A stretch of DNA of 54,562 nucleotides from Nitrospinae bacterium AH_259_B05_G02_I21 (GTDB lineage Bacteria; JADFOP01): the NCBI GenBank assembly GCA_027717595.1, contig JALLOF010000008.1, positions 1 to 54,562 of the forward strand, in the 5' to 3' direction. Position numbers and translations under genes: made by a program. The notes below the pieces were generated by a model that saw only the letters and a program-made list of their open reading frames with translations, did no database searches and was not told the origin of the DNA. Shown here one piece after another: positions 46,686-54,562 of the stretch. Position 1 is the first letter of the stretch, and every line of letters starts with the position of its first letter.

Positions 46686-47989
46686 TGGCCTACGTCCACT
46701 CCTCGACCAACACCGTAATAGGTGAAGCCCAGACGGGCTTTCTTCTCCGGGTTGTAGAAATTGCGTCCATCGAAGAGGATGGGGGTCCGCATTGCGTCGC
46801 GAATCTTCTCCATGTTGAGCAGTTTGAACTCCCGCCATTCCGTCACCAGAATTAGGGCGTCCGCCCCGTCGGCCACCTCGTAGGCGTTAGAGCAGTACTT
46901 TATTTGGGGAATCACCTTCCGGGCGTTTTCCATGGCCTGGGGATCATAGGCCTTCACCTCGGCCTGCCGGGAGAGGAGCTCGTTGATGACCTCGATGGAC
47001 TTGGCCTCCCGCATATCGTCGGTATTCGGCTTGAAGGCCAGACCTAAGACCCCGATCGTTTTGCCGGCAAGCTCTCCCAAGGCCTGCTCCATGATGGAGA
47101 CAAGGCGCGGCACGCGATTCCGGTTGACGGCCAGCACCTCTTTCATGAGCTGGAACTCATAGCCGAATTTCTCCGATGTATGGACCAGGCTCTCTATGTC
47201 TTTTGGGAAGCACGATCCGCCGAAGCCAAGCCCGGCGCTCAGAAACTCGGAGCCAATCCGGTGGTCGTAGCCAATCCCCTTTGCGACCACGGTCACATCG
47301 GCCCCCGCAAGCTCGCACAAATCGGCAATTGCGTTAATGAAGGAGATCCTCGTGGCCAGGAACGCGTTGGAGGCGTACTTAATGATTTCAGCCGAGTGGA
47401 CGTCTGTAATCAGCATGGGACGCTCCAGAGAGGCGTAGAGCTCGAGGAGCTTCATGGCCACGTGCTTGCTCGGAGCGCCGATGACAATGCGATCGGGTTG
47501 AAGGGTATCCTGGACGGCTGTGCCCTCCCGGAGAAACTCGGGATTGGAGACCACATCGAACTCCACGTCGTGGAGTTTGTGTTTGTCAATTATCTGGCGG
47601 ACCAGATCTCCAGTTCCCACGGGAACCGTGGATTTGTTCACAATCACTTTGTACCGGTCGAGTCCCCCGGCAATGGCCTTCGCCGCCGACTCGACCTGGG
47701 AGAGGTCCGTCTCCCCGCTATCCTTGGGTGGAGTCCCCACGCAGATAAAGACGATGTCCGAGCGTCGGGTCGCCTCCTCGGTGTCGGTGGTGATGACAAG
47801 GCGCCCCTCTTCAAGGTTTCGAAGGACGATCTCCTTCAGGCCCGGTTCGTAAATGGGCATTATGCCCTTCTGGAGGGCGTCCACTTTTTCCTCGTCGATA
47901 TCCACGCAGATGACATCGTTTCCGAGGTCCGAAAAGACGGCTCCCGTCGTCAACCCCACGCAGCCTAGTCCGATAACGCAAATATTCAT
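46679..47989 (-). CDS. ugd: UDP-glucose 6-dehydrogenase
   Basis: A 436-aa NAD-dependent enzyme making UDP-glucuronate. NAD fold [18 protein letters not shown]; middle [18 protein letters not shown]; catalytic Cys in [16 protein letters not shown]; helix pair [20 protein letters not shown]. It pairs with the decarboxylase whose start overlaps its stop. Confidence 0.95.
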   Translation of the reverse strand: MNICVIGLGCVGLTTGAVFSDLGNDVICVDIDEEKVDALQKGIMPIYEPGLKEIVLRNLEEGRLVITTDTEEATRRSDIVFICVGTPPKDSGETDLSQVESAAKAIAGGLDRYKVIVNKSTVPVGTGDLVRQIIDKHKLHDVEFDVVSNPEFLREGTAVQDTLQPDRIVIGAPSKHVAMKLLELYASLERPMLITDVHSAEIIKYASNAFLATRISFINAIADLCELAGADVTVVAKGIGYDHRIGSEFLSAGLGFGGSCFPKDIESLVHTSEKFGYEFQLMKEVLAVNRNRVPRLVSIMEQALGELAGKTIGVLGLAFKPNTDDMREAKSIEVINELLSRQAEVKAYDPQAMENARKVIPQIKYCSNAYEVADGADALILVTEWREFKLLNMEKIRDAMRTPILFDGRNFYNPEKKARLGFTYYGVGRGVDVGQW

Positions 47990-48064
47990 AAGGTTCTCTC
48001 TAGATTCCTACCGCCCTTGGCTAAGGGACCGTCCATCCTCCTGCGGTGAGCGGGAGCGGGAGGC

Positions 48065-49021
48065 TCAACCGCGCGAAAAACTGTTGCGGAACGCCTCAAC
48101 CGTATCCTGCAACCCTTGGGTCAACGAGACCTTCGGGGTGTAGCCCAGGCCACGGCTGGTGCGGTCCAATTTGGCTGCCGAGTGACGGATATCCTCGGGA
48201 CGCGCCGGCAGATGGACGACCTCCAGGCTTTGGCCTAGGACATCTCCCAGCGTGTCCACCAACTCGAGGAGGCTTACGGGGCTTCCCGCCGATACATTGA
48301 ACACCTCCCCTCCCTCGATGGGGGCCTCCATTGCCAAAAGCGTGGCTTCCACTACGTTATCGATGTAGGTAAAGTCACGCGTCTGGCACCCATCTCCATA
48401 GATGGGAAGCGGTTCGCCCTGCAGAGCGAAGGTGATAAACCGAGGAATGGCCGCCGCATACTCGCCAAGCGGGTTTTGACGCGGCCCGAACACATTGAAA
48501 TAGCGGAGGCTTACCGTCTCAAGGCCATATAGCTGACTGTAGAGGCGCATGTATTCCTCGCCCGTCCTCTTGGAGAGGGCATACGGAGAAAGCGGCATGC
48601 CAACCTCCGCTTCGGACAGCGGGCGGCCGTTGGCGTTACCGTACACAGAGGAGGACGAGGAGAAGACGACCCGCCCTACCCCGTGATCGCTCGCCGCTTT
48701 CAAGACGTGTAGCGTACCAACGATGTTGACTTCCGTCGTCGGGATGGGGTTCTTGACCGAGAGGCTCACAGAGGGGACGGCGCCGAGGTGGAAGATCCCC
48801 ACCACCCCAGAGGCGGCTTGAGCGGTCACCTCGAGGTCCCGGAGATCCCCCTCTATAACCTCCATCCGGGAAGCATCGACCAATGGGCCAAAGGCCAGGT
48901 TTTCTTTCCGGCCCGTGCTGAAATCGTCTAGCACCCTCACTCGATGCCCCTCGCGCAAGAGTCGCTCCACGAGGTGAGAGCCAATGAAGCCCGCTCCGCC
49001 TGTGACGAGATACAAAGCCAT
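48065..49021 (-). CDS. NAD-dependent sugar-nucleotide epimerase (Gne/WbpP/GalE type)
   Basis: A 318-aa extended SDR with [37 protein letters not shown], the catalytic YALSKRTGEEY and FNVFGPRQNPLGEYAA-GDGCQTRDFTYIDNV. It resembles C4-epimerases of UDP-GlcNAc/GlcNAcA. The neighbour upstream is a UDP-GlcNAc-type dehydrogenase, so the pair could make UDP-GalNAcA, as TviB/TviC or WbpA/WbpP do. The start is ATG at 49021; a GTG nine bases earlier is possible. Confidence 0.85.
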   Translation of the reverse strand: MALYLVTGGAGFIGSHLVERLLREGHRVRVLDDFSTGRKENLAFGPLVDASRMEVIEGDLRDLEVTAQAASGVVGIFHLGAVPSVSLSVKNPIPTTEVNIVGTLHVLKAASDHGVGRVVFSSSSSVYGNANGRPLSEAEVGMPLSPYALSKRTGEEYMRLYSQLYGLETVSLRYFNVFGPRQNPLGEYAAAIPRFITFALQGEPLPIYGDGCQTRDFTYIDNVVEATLLAMEAPIEGGEVFNVSAGSPVSLLELVDTLGDVLGQSLEVVHLPARPEDIRHSAAKLDRTSRGLGYTPKVSLTQGLQDTVEAFRNSFSRG

Positions 49022-49037
49022 GAGGTCCACCCCACCC

Positions 49038-50369
49038 CTAAAGCTTCACCACGCGCCCGACTCCCCTGGGAACGTCCTTGGTCGCGTTTCGCGTATCGAT
49101 CAGGAGGGGGGCGTGTTTCGCCAAAACGTGATAATCATAGACCGAATGATCGGTTACCACGACGGCGCAGTCGCACTGCTCGAGCACCTCAGGGGTGAGC
49201 TCCACGTAAGTCGCGGCAACCTCGCCCAGCGGGCTCGCCTGGACGAACGGATCGTTGAACCACAGGGTGGCTCCTTTTTGGGACAGGAGCTTGAGAATGT
49301 CCAGGGCCGGCGATTCTCGCAGGTCGCCCACATCTTTTTTGTAGGCCAATCCTATGATGAGAACGGTTGACCCGTTGATGGCTTTGCCGTCTTCATTGAG
49401 GGCATCGGCGATGCGAGATACGACGTAGGGAGGCATGGATGCATTCACCTCTGTGGCCAACTCGATGAAGCGAGCATGGTAGTTGAGCGTTTTAAGCTTC
49501 CAGGACAGGTAATGCGGATCGACGGGGAGGCAGGCCCCCCCGAGACCCGGCCCTGGGTAGAACGGCATAAACCCGAATGGTTTCGTCGCCGCGGCGCTGA
49601 TGACCTCCCAGACGTCGATGCCCAAAACCTCGCACATCAAGAGCACTTCGTTGACCAGCCCGATGTTGACCGCCCGAAAGGTGTTCTCCAGCAGCTTGAC
49701 CATCTCGGCCGCCCGGGCGGAGGAGACCGGGACCACCGTGTCTAGCACACTTCTGTACAGCTGGCAGGCCATCTGCGTGCACTGGTCGGTGACTCCTCCC
49801 ACGATCTTCGGAGTATTCCTGGTGGTGAACACCTTGTTTCCTGGATCAACCCGCTCAGGCGAAAAGGCCAAGAAGACGTTTTCGCCTACGTGGGCTTCCT
49901 TCTCTTCTTGAACACGGGGAAGGAGTATCTCCTCCGTCGTGCCCGGATAGGTGGTGCTCTCCAGCACGATAATCTGGGGCGGCCGAAGCCGAGAGCAAAC
50001 CTCCTCTGCCGCCATGAGAATGTACGAGATGTCCGGGTCTTTGGTCTTGCGCAGCGGTGTCGGCACACAGATGCTCACGGCATCGGCTTCTTCCAGAACG
50101 GCGAAATCGGCCGAGGCCGTGAAGCGGCCCGTGGCGACGGCGGCCTGGACGTCGGCGTCCGTAACGTCCGGGATGTAGCTCGCACCGTCGTTGAGCGAGG
50201 CTACGCGGTCCCGATCGACATCAACGCCATAGACGGGGAATCCACCGCGGACGAACTCAAGTGCCAAGGGAAGCCCAACGTAGCCCATCCCGAGGACGGC
50301 CACGCATGCCTCCCGCTGCTCGATTTTTTGGCTCAACGCGGCCTGGGGCGTCTGATCCTCGCGCACCAT
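49038..50369 (-). CDS. UDP-N-acetylglucosamine 6-dehydrogenase-like (WbpA/TviB type)
   Basis: A 443-aa nucleotide-sugar dehydrogenase. VAVLGMGYVGLPLALEFVRG binds NAD, STTYPGTTEEILLP and VFLAFSPERVDPGN are of the WbpA/TviB branch, and the active Cys is in GPGLGGACLPVDPHYLSWK. This branch oxidises UDP-GlcNAc or UDP-ManNAc rather than UDP-glucose. It lies between the transferase fusion and the epimerase. Confidence 0.9.
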   Translation of the reverse strand: MVREDQTPQAALSQKIEQREACVAVLGMGYVGLPLALEFVRGGFPVYGVDVDRDRVASLNDGASYIPDVTDADVQAAVATGRFTASADFAVLEEADAVSICVPTPLRKTKDPDISYILMAAEEVCSRLRPPQIIVLESTTYPGTTEEILLPRVQEEKEAHVGENVFLAFSPERVDPGNKVFTTRNTPKIVGGVTDQCTQMACQLYRSVLDTVVPVSSARAAEMVKLLENTFRAVNIGLVNEVLLMCEVLGIDVWEVISAAATKPFGFMPFYPGPGLGGACLPVDPHYLSWKLKTLNYHARFIELATEVNASMPPYVVSRIADALNEDGKAINGSTVLIIGLAYKKDVGDLRESPALDILKLLSQKGATLWFNDPFVQASPLGEVAATYVELTPEVLEQCDCAVVVTDHSVYDYHVLAKHAPLLIDTRNATKDVPRGVGRVVKL

Positions 50370-50371
50370 GG

Positions 50372-52219
50372 CTAGCCCCCGCCAGAGTCCTTGGTTGAGC
50401 GGTTTGCCGTGAGTGGGCTTAGCGACGGAAGGACTGTAAAAGGAAGCCCCGCGTCGCGGCAGCGACGCGTGATCACCATCCGCTGCTCCTCTGTGGCCGA
50501 GGGAATGGCCACCAGCACCTCCTCGATCCCGTTCTTATCTGCCACCGTTTGCAACTCCTCGCTGCTCCCCAGCACAGGGACGCCGTGGATGCGCACTTTC
50601 CGCTTTTCCGGGTCGTCATCTAAGAACCCCACGACCTGGTAGTTCATCTCCAAATTATTTCGAATCTCTCGAAGCATGAGCTCTCCGGCATCGCCGGCGC
50701 CGATAATCACCACCCGACGGCCTTCCCTGCGGTAGTTCTCCAGATACTCCCGCAGAACCCGAAGAAGGCCCCGGCTCCCTCCAATGAGGATGAGGGTAAA
50801 CATCGCATCGATGAGGAACACCGACCGGGAGAATCCTTCGAAGCGAGATAATAACACAATAAAACTCAGGATGACAAAAGAACTCAACAGGACGGCTTTC
50901 ACAATGTCGAGCATGTCGCGAACGGAAATATACCGCCAAACACTCTGATATAGCCCCATATAGTAGAAAATGGACAATTTGATAACGAGGATCCACGGCA
51001 GGGTTCGGACGAATAGCTGGAAGTAGAACTGGTCGAACTGGCTCTCAAAGCGAACGAGGTAGGCGGAAAAGTACGCCAAGGTGATGAGCATCACGTCGAT
51101 CAATATCTCCGCTATTCGGCGTCGACTCAAAATCACCGTCCTCGCCCGTGGTGAGCGCGGGTGGCCGTAGACCGCCGTCGGAGGTTGATCCATCATGCCC
51201 CGCTCTCGCTTCGTCTCCTCCAAGAACAACCCAACGATGAACAGGCCGATTCCGACGAGCCCCGCGACGACGACCATGTAGAGAGGGTTTATGGTGGAGT
51301 ACAGGAGGGTCACGGTGCTGATGAGTATTGAAGCCGCGTACAAGGTTAGGACAGCTTGGCGCTCGTTCAACCCCAGCCTTACCAGGTGATGTGAGATGTG
51401 GTCCCTGCCGCCCTTGGCGATGGGCACCCCACGGAGCTTGCGGGTGACGGCCACAAAGGTGGTGTCGAAAATCGGGATGCCCAAGACAAGGATGGGGACG
51501 GTCAGCGAAACCACCAAATTCGTGGCATGGCGCCACGTTCCCAATATGGAGAAGCAGGCCAGACAGAACCCGAGCACCATGCTGCCGGAATCGCCCATGA
51601 AGATCGAGGCCGGGTTGAAGTTGAAGACGAGAAATCCCAACGCCGCGCCCCCGAGGGCGGCTGATAAGGCCGCAACCGTATAATCGCCGGCCTGCAGCGA
51701 GAAGATAAGCAGAACGCAGGAGGTAATGGCGGCGAGCCCAGCGGCTAGGCCATCCATATTGTCCAAGAGATTGAAGGCATTGATTAAGGCAACCATCCAG
51801 AAGATGGTCAATGGGATGCTGAGGGCCGGCCACGGGATTATTTCAATCTGGATTCCCATGGCCACCATCAGGGCTGAGATGATGATCTGTCCGATAAGCT
51901 TAATCTGTGGATTGAGGCCAAAGATATCGTCGGTCAGACCGAGGACGAAGATGCCGGCGGCTCCTGCGAGGATGCTATACGTCCCTGGCGAGGCGGGCCC
52001 GGCCACCAGCAGGGCCGTTGCGAAGGCCGTGAATATGGCGACCCCGCCAATCAGCGGTGTGGGGTCTTTGTGCCACCGGTCATCCTGTGGCGTGGCTATA
52101 TAGCCTTTCCACCGCGCCAGCCGGATGATAAGTGGGGTCAAGGCAAGAGAGAGCCCAAGGGCAACCCCTCCACAGAGGAGAAAATACATCAGGCTCGGTT
52201 GAAGCGGTTGAAGAATCAC
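50372..52219 (-). CDS. Polyprenyl-phosphate sugar-1-P transferase (WecA/MraY type) fused to a CapD-like NAD-binding membrane domain
   Basis: A 615-aa protein. Residues 1-330 have about ten TM segments with WecA/MraY motifs: HKDPTPLIGGVAIF, LGLTDDIFGLNP, NAFNLLDNMDGLAAGLAA, FMGDSGSMVLGF and GGRDHISHHLVRLGL. Residues 360-490 add four TM segments and LVRFES as in CapD/WbpM-type proteins. Residues 490-605 form a Rossmann domain (RRVVIIGAGDAGELMLREI, GFLDDDPEKR). The catalytic SDR part of CapD is absent. It should start lipid-linked glycan synthesis on the inner membrane; the second half may sense or bind a nucleotide. GTG start overlaps the upstream stop (GTGA). Confidence 0.85.
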   Translation of the reverse strand: MILQPLQPSLMYFLLCGGVALGLSLALTPLIIRLARWKGYIATPQDDRWHKDPTPLIGGVAIFTAFATALLVAGPASPGTYSILAGAAGIFVLGLTDDIFGLNPQIKLIGQIIISALMVAMGIQIEIIPWPALSIPLTIFWMVALINAFNLLDNMDGLAAGLAAITSCVLLIFSLQAGDYTVAALSAALGGAALGFLVFNFNPASIFMGDSGSMVLGFCLACFSILGTWRHATNLVVSLTVPILVLGIPIFDTTFVAVTRKLRGVPIAKGGRDHISHHLVRLGLNERQAVLTLYAASILISTVTLLYSTINPLYMVVVAGLVGIGLFIVGLFLEETKRERGMMDQPPTAVYGHPRSPRARTVILSRRRIAEILIDVMLITLAYFSAYLVRFESQFDQFYFQLFVRTLPWILVIKLSIFYYMGLYQSVWRYISVRDMLDIVKAVLLSSFVILSFIVLLSRFEGFSRSVFLIDAMFTLILIGGSRGLLRVLREYLENYRREGRRVVIIGAGDAGELMLREIRNNLEMNYQVVGFLDDDPEKRKVRIHGVPVLGSSEELQTVADKNGIEEVLVAIPSATEEQRMVITRRCRDAGLPFTVLPSLSPLTANRSTKDSGGG

Positions 52220-53199
52220 AGGAGCCCTTCGTTCTTCAGCTCTTCCCGCATGTGGGCGATGACCCTATCGAGAATCCCATCGAGGTCGACCTTCGGCCGG
52301 TATCCGATCGTCTGGTGAATCTTAGCAATGTTCGGACAGCGCCGCTGCATGTCCTCGAATCCCGGCTCGTAGGCGACATCGTACGGGAGCGTTTCGATCT
52401 CCGACGGGCTGTTTGTCTTTTTCCTGACCAGCTCCGCCAGGGTTCTAATGCTGACCTCTTCATCGCTGCCGATATTGAAAATTTCGCCGGCCGCTTCAGT
52501 GTGCTCCATCAGGGCCACGATGGCCCCCACCGTGTCGCTAACGTAACAGAAGCTCCGGGTTTGGGAGCCATCCCCAAAGACGGTAATGGGCTCTCCCAGC
52601 AAAGCCTGCCGCACAAAGGTGGGCAACACCATCCCGTATTGGCCGACCTGACGAGGCCCCACGGTATTGAAAAGCCGTCCAATGACGATGGGGAGGCACG
52701 ACTTCCTATAGTAGGCGAGCGCCAAGAACTCATCCACCGCTTTGGAGCACGCGTAGCTCCAGCGGCTTTTGACGGTCGGCCCGTAGACCATGTTATCGCC
52801 TTCCTCAAGGGTCCGGTCGGCTTGTTTCCCATACACCTCCGAGGTCGAAGCGATAAAGGTCTTCTTCCTATATCGGTTGGCCATCTTGAGGACCAGGTCG
52901 GTCCCAAAGATATTGGTTTCGATAGTCTTGATCGGCTCTTCCACAATAAGGCGCACGCCCACAGCAGCTGCCAGATGGTAGACCTGGTCAGACCACTTCA
53001 CAGCCTCCTCCAACAGCGTCTCGTTCGTGATGGTGTCTATAACAAAGGTGAACCCATCTTCTGGCTCTAGGTGCTGGATATTCCCTGCCCGTCCTGTGGA
53101 GAGGTCATCAATGGCCCAGACTTCGTTGCCCGCCCCAAGCAGAGCCTCACTCAAGTGGGAGCCGATAAATCCCGCACCGCCTGTAACCAAAATTTTCAC
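52216..53199 (-). CDS. NAD-dependent SDR sugar-nucleotide epimerase/dehydratase
   Basis: A 327-aa extended [33 protein letters not shown], catalytic SYACSKAVDEF, FNTVGPRQVGQYGMVLPTFV and GDGSQTRSFCYVSDTVGA. It is closest in pattern to UDP-glucuronate decarboxylase/GDP-mannose dehydratase relatives; the exact substrate is unclear. GTG start; overlaps both neighbours (GTGA each). Confidence 0.85.
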   Translation of the reverse strand: MKILVTGGAGFIGSHLSEALLGAGNEVWAIDDLSTGRAGNIQHLEPEDGFTFVIDTITNETLLEEAVKWSDQVYHLAAAVGVRLIVEEPIKTIETNIFGTDLVLKMANRYRKKTFIASTSEVYGKQADRTLEEGDNMVYGPTVKSRWSYACSKAVDEFLALAYYRKSCLPIVIGRLFNTVGPRQVGQYGMVLPTFVRQALLGEPITVFGDGSQTRSFCYVSDTVGAIVALMEHTEAAGEIFNIGSDEEVSIRTLAELVRKKTNSPSEIETLPYDVAYEPGFEDMQRRCPNIAKIHQTIGYRPKVDLDGILDRVIAHMREELKNEGLL

Positions 53200-53378
53200 A
53201 ACGCCTCCTTCCCAATAACCTTTCGCCTTTGACGAGCGTTCCGATCGCCGAGCAGTTCCCGGTACAGCGCATCGATATCAGAAACCAGCCATATTTTCTC
53301 CGTATGCCAAAGAGCAATCAATTCACAAACCTGGAGAACCTCCTCGTCCGTCATGCGAGAATACGCTGTGACCCCCAT
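53196..53378 (-). CDS. 60-aa hypothetical protein coupled to the epimerase gene
   Basis: A small frame MGVTAYSRMTDEEVLQVCEL..., predicted mostly helical with an acidic-basic C-terminus (RNARQRRKVIGKEAL). Its TGA overlaps the GTG of the next gene (GTGA). I do not recognise a family. It lies at the boundary where AT-rich sequence begins, so it could be a relic of a larger gene or a real small protein that couples translation. Confidence 0.4.
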   Translation of the reverse strand: MGVTAYSRMTDEEVLQVCELIALWHTEKIWLVSDIDALYRELLGDRNARQRRKVIGKEAL

Positions 53379-53464
53379 AAAGCGGACAGATCATAACCAC
53401 TAATTCTTGGCTTAAAATATCTTCTCAGCACTAAACTATTCCGCAATATCTTAATCTTAAACAC

Positions 53465-54478
53465 TTAGAAATAGTAGGTTCTGTACTTTTCGTAATACGC
53501 GTGAGTCATTTCAATCCCTTCTCTCAAACCAACCAACGGACGCCAACCAAGCATTGTCGACACCTTGGAAATATCGGTGACGTAGTCTCCTGTTTCCACA
53601 TTTAAGTAGTTATCCGGCCAGGGTACGTGTACAACCTCACCTTTTCCGACTACCTCAGCAACCATGTTCATCATATCTTTAAATCTTGTTCCAATACCGC
53701 CACCTACATTAAAGACTCGGCCTTCCGCCTCGTCGATAATGGACGCCAGCAAAAATACGTTGACCAAGTCATCAACATAAATATAGTCACGCAACTGCTT
53801 GCCATCGCCAAATATGGTAAGAGGTTTGTCTTCCATCGCTTGCCGAATAAAATAGTTTACGATGGAGTATTTGGAATGTCGCATCTGGCATCGGATACCG
53901 TACGTGTTCGCTATTCTAAAAACTATACAAGGGATACCGTGAACTTCGTAGTAGAAGAGGTACATGCTCTCAGCGACGGTTTTGTTGAAAGCATATGGAG
54001 TCTTGGGTCTTAATGGATGGTCCTCGTCAACAGGAATGCTTTCTATAGGACCAAATTGCAACCGCGATCCGGAGAAAAGTACCTTGGCCTTAGGGTTGAA
54101 TTTCCTGACATTCTCCAAGACGTTTAAATGTCCTATATAGTTTATATCTGCGTCTAAAAATGGGTCATCGATACTATCATTGTGACTAACCTGGGCTGCA
54201 AAGTTGAATATAATATCTTTATCCTTCACTAAAACCTTTATCGCCTCTTTATCTCGAATATCCGTTATGTTTAAATCGATCTGATCCCGTATTCCTTCCA
54301 AGTTGAACATGTTGGCCCCATACGGCTCTATGCATGCATCAACGATAGTTACTTTGGCCTTACACTTGACAAGTTGGTGCGCCATCGTACTACCTAACAT
54401 CCCCAACCCGCCAGTAATCATGACGTGTTTACCCGAAAGCTTCTGCTCCAGCCCCAACGCCTGACCAGAATCGATCAT
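53465..54478 (-). CDS. NAD-dependent SDR sugar-nucleotide epimerase/dehydratase, AT-rich
   Basis: A 337-aa extended SDR: KHVMITGGLGMLGSTMAHQL, FNFAAQVSHND, FSGSRLQFGP, catalytic TPYAFNKTVAESMY, GDGKQLRDYIYVDDLV. The extended NAD-binding motif is GGxGxxG with Leu at the second Gly neighbour. Composition is clearly more AT-rich than the genes downstream. The ATG overlaps the stop of the gene at the window edge (ATGA). Substrate cannot be assigned; a surface-sugar role is likely from context. Confidence 0.88.
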   Translation of the reverse strand: MIDSGQALGLEQKLSGKHVMITGGLGMLGSTMAHQLVKCKAKVTIVDACIEPYGANMFNLEGIRDQIDLNITDIRDKEAIKVLVKDKDIIFNFAAQVSHNDSIDDPFLDADINYIGHLNVLENVRKFNPKAKVLFSGSRLQFGPIESIPVDEDHPLRPKTPYAFNKTVAESMYLFYYEVHGIPCIVFRIANTYGIRCQMRHSKYSIVNYFIRQAMEDKPLTIFGDGKQLRDYIYVDDLVNVFLLASIIDEAEGRVFNVGGGIGTRFKDMMNMVAEVVGKGEVVHVPWPDNYLNVETGDYVTDISKVSTMLGWRPLVGLREGIEMTHAYYEKYRTYYF

Positions 54479-54562
54479 TTTAGCCCTCTTGTAGGAGAGT
54501 TAATTAATCCTGGATTATGCGGCGGAGCAGTCAAAATCATGATTGATTTGCCGCTAACTATT
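54475..54562 (-). CDS. C-terminal end of an unidentified gene (cut by window edge)
   Basis: The last 28 sense codons of a frame ending ILTAPPHNPGLINSPTRGLK and TGA. The TGA overlaps the ATG of the SDR gene (ATGA), which supports real coding. Too short to assign; context suggests another polysaccharide gene. Confidence 0.55.
   Translation of the reverse strand, partial: IVSGKSIMILTAPPHNPGLINSPTRGLK

Noticed and set aside
46686-46838. N-terminal extension of the UDP-glucuronate decarboxylase frame
   Set aside because: It overlaps ugd coding sequence and lacks family features; the ATG at 46685 fits relatives.
53627-54013. 128-codon plus-strand frame
   Set aside because: Antisense to a clear SDR gene with no motif of its own.

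Overview
The window is a GC-rich bacterial chromosome segment from a diderm (Gram-negative-type) organism. Evidence for this is the ADP-heptose genes (gmhA, hldE), a LapB-type LPS regulator, lipoproteins with lipoboxes, and a periplasmic HtrA protease. The order rplU-rpmA-obg-proB-proA-nadD-rsfS is typical of deltaproteobacteria-like lineages and related uncultured phyla. I cannot place it more exactly from sequence alone. One frameshift in a G8 run suggests either real decay or an assembly error.

Layout. Positions 1-2955 hold the truA start and uvrA on the minus strand. Positions 3163-5242 (+) hold an orphan ParA ATPase, a one-TM coiled-coil protein and a CinA-like protein. Positions 5342-8706 (+) are an AT-rich accessory cassette: a compact UvrD-type helicase, a 38-codon mini-ORF and a RelA/SpoT-type alarmone synthetase with two C-terminal CxxC pairs. 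All are joined by 1-4 nt start/stop overlaps, and both main genes are preceded by a copy of a peptide resembling the tail of Eco57I-type restriction-methylases. This is the best candidate for an undescribed system, probably defence or toxin related. A 628-nt repeat-rich gap follows.

Positions 9335-19304 (minus) carry two TMTC-like membrane/TPR proteins, a GT9 glycosyltransferase, a Crp/Fnr regulator and a complete polar amino-acid ABC importer. Positions 19408-22865 (minus) are an HtrA protease translationally coupled to a VCBS/FG-GAP protein. Positions 23096-24259 (+) are a GT2 glycosyltransferase and an FmdB-like protein. Positions 24322-28288 (minus) are three unrecognised envelope proteins (one TPR, two lipoproteins). 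A frameshifted endonuclease V follows.

Positions 29264-35816 (+) form a housekeeping run from L21 to a fused LapA-LapB protein. It ends opposite a terminator that serves the convergent minus-strand run. That run (54562 down to 35898) begins with surface-polysaccharide nucleotide-sugar enzymes and a fused polyprenyl-phosphate sugar-1-P transferase. It continues through UDP-glucuronate/UDP-xylose and ADP-heptose synthesis and a deoxyhypusine-synthase-like protein, and ends with purB-purC-purS-purQ-purL-purF. Many junctions overlap by 4 nt and use GTG or TTG starts. The far right edge (from about 53.4 kb) becomes AT-rich, suggesting an acquired surface-polysaccharide locus.
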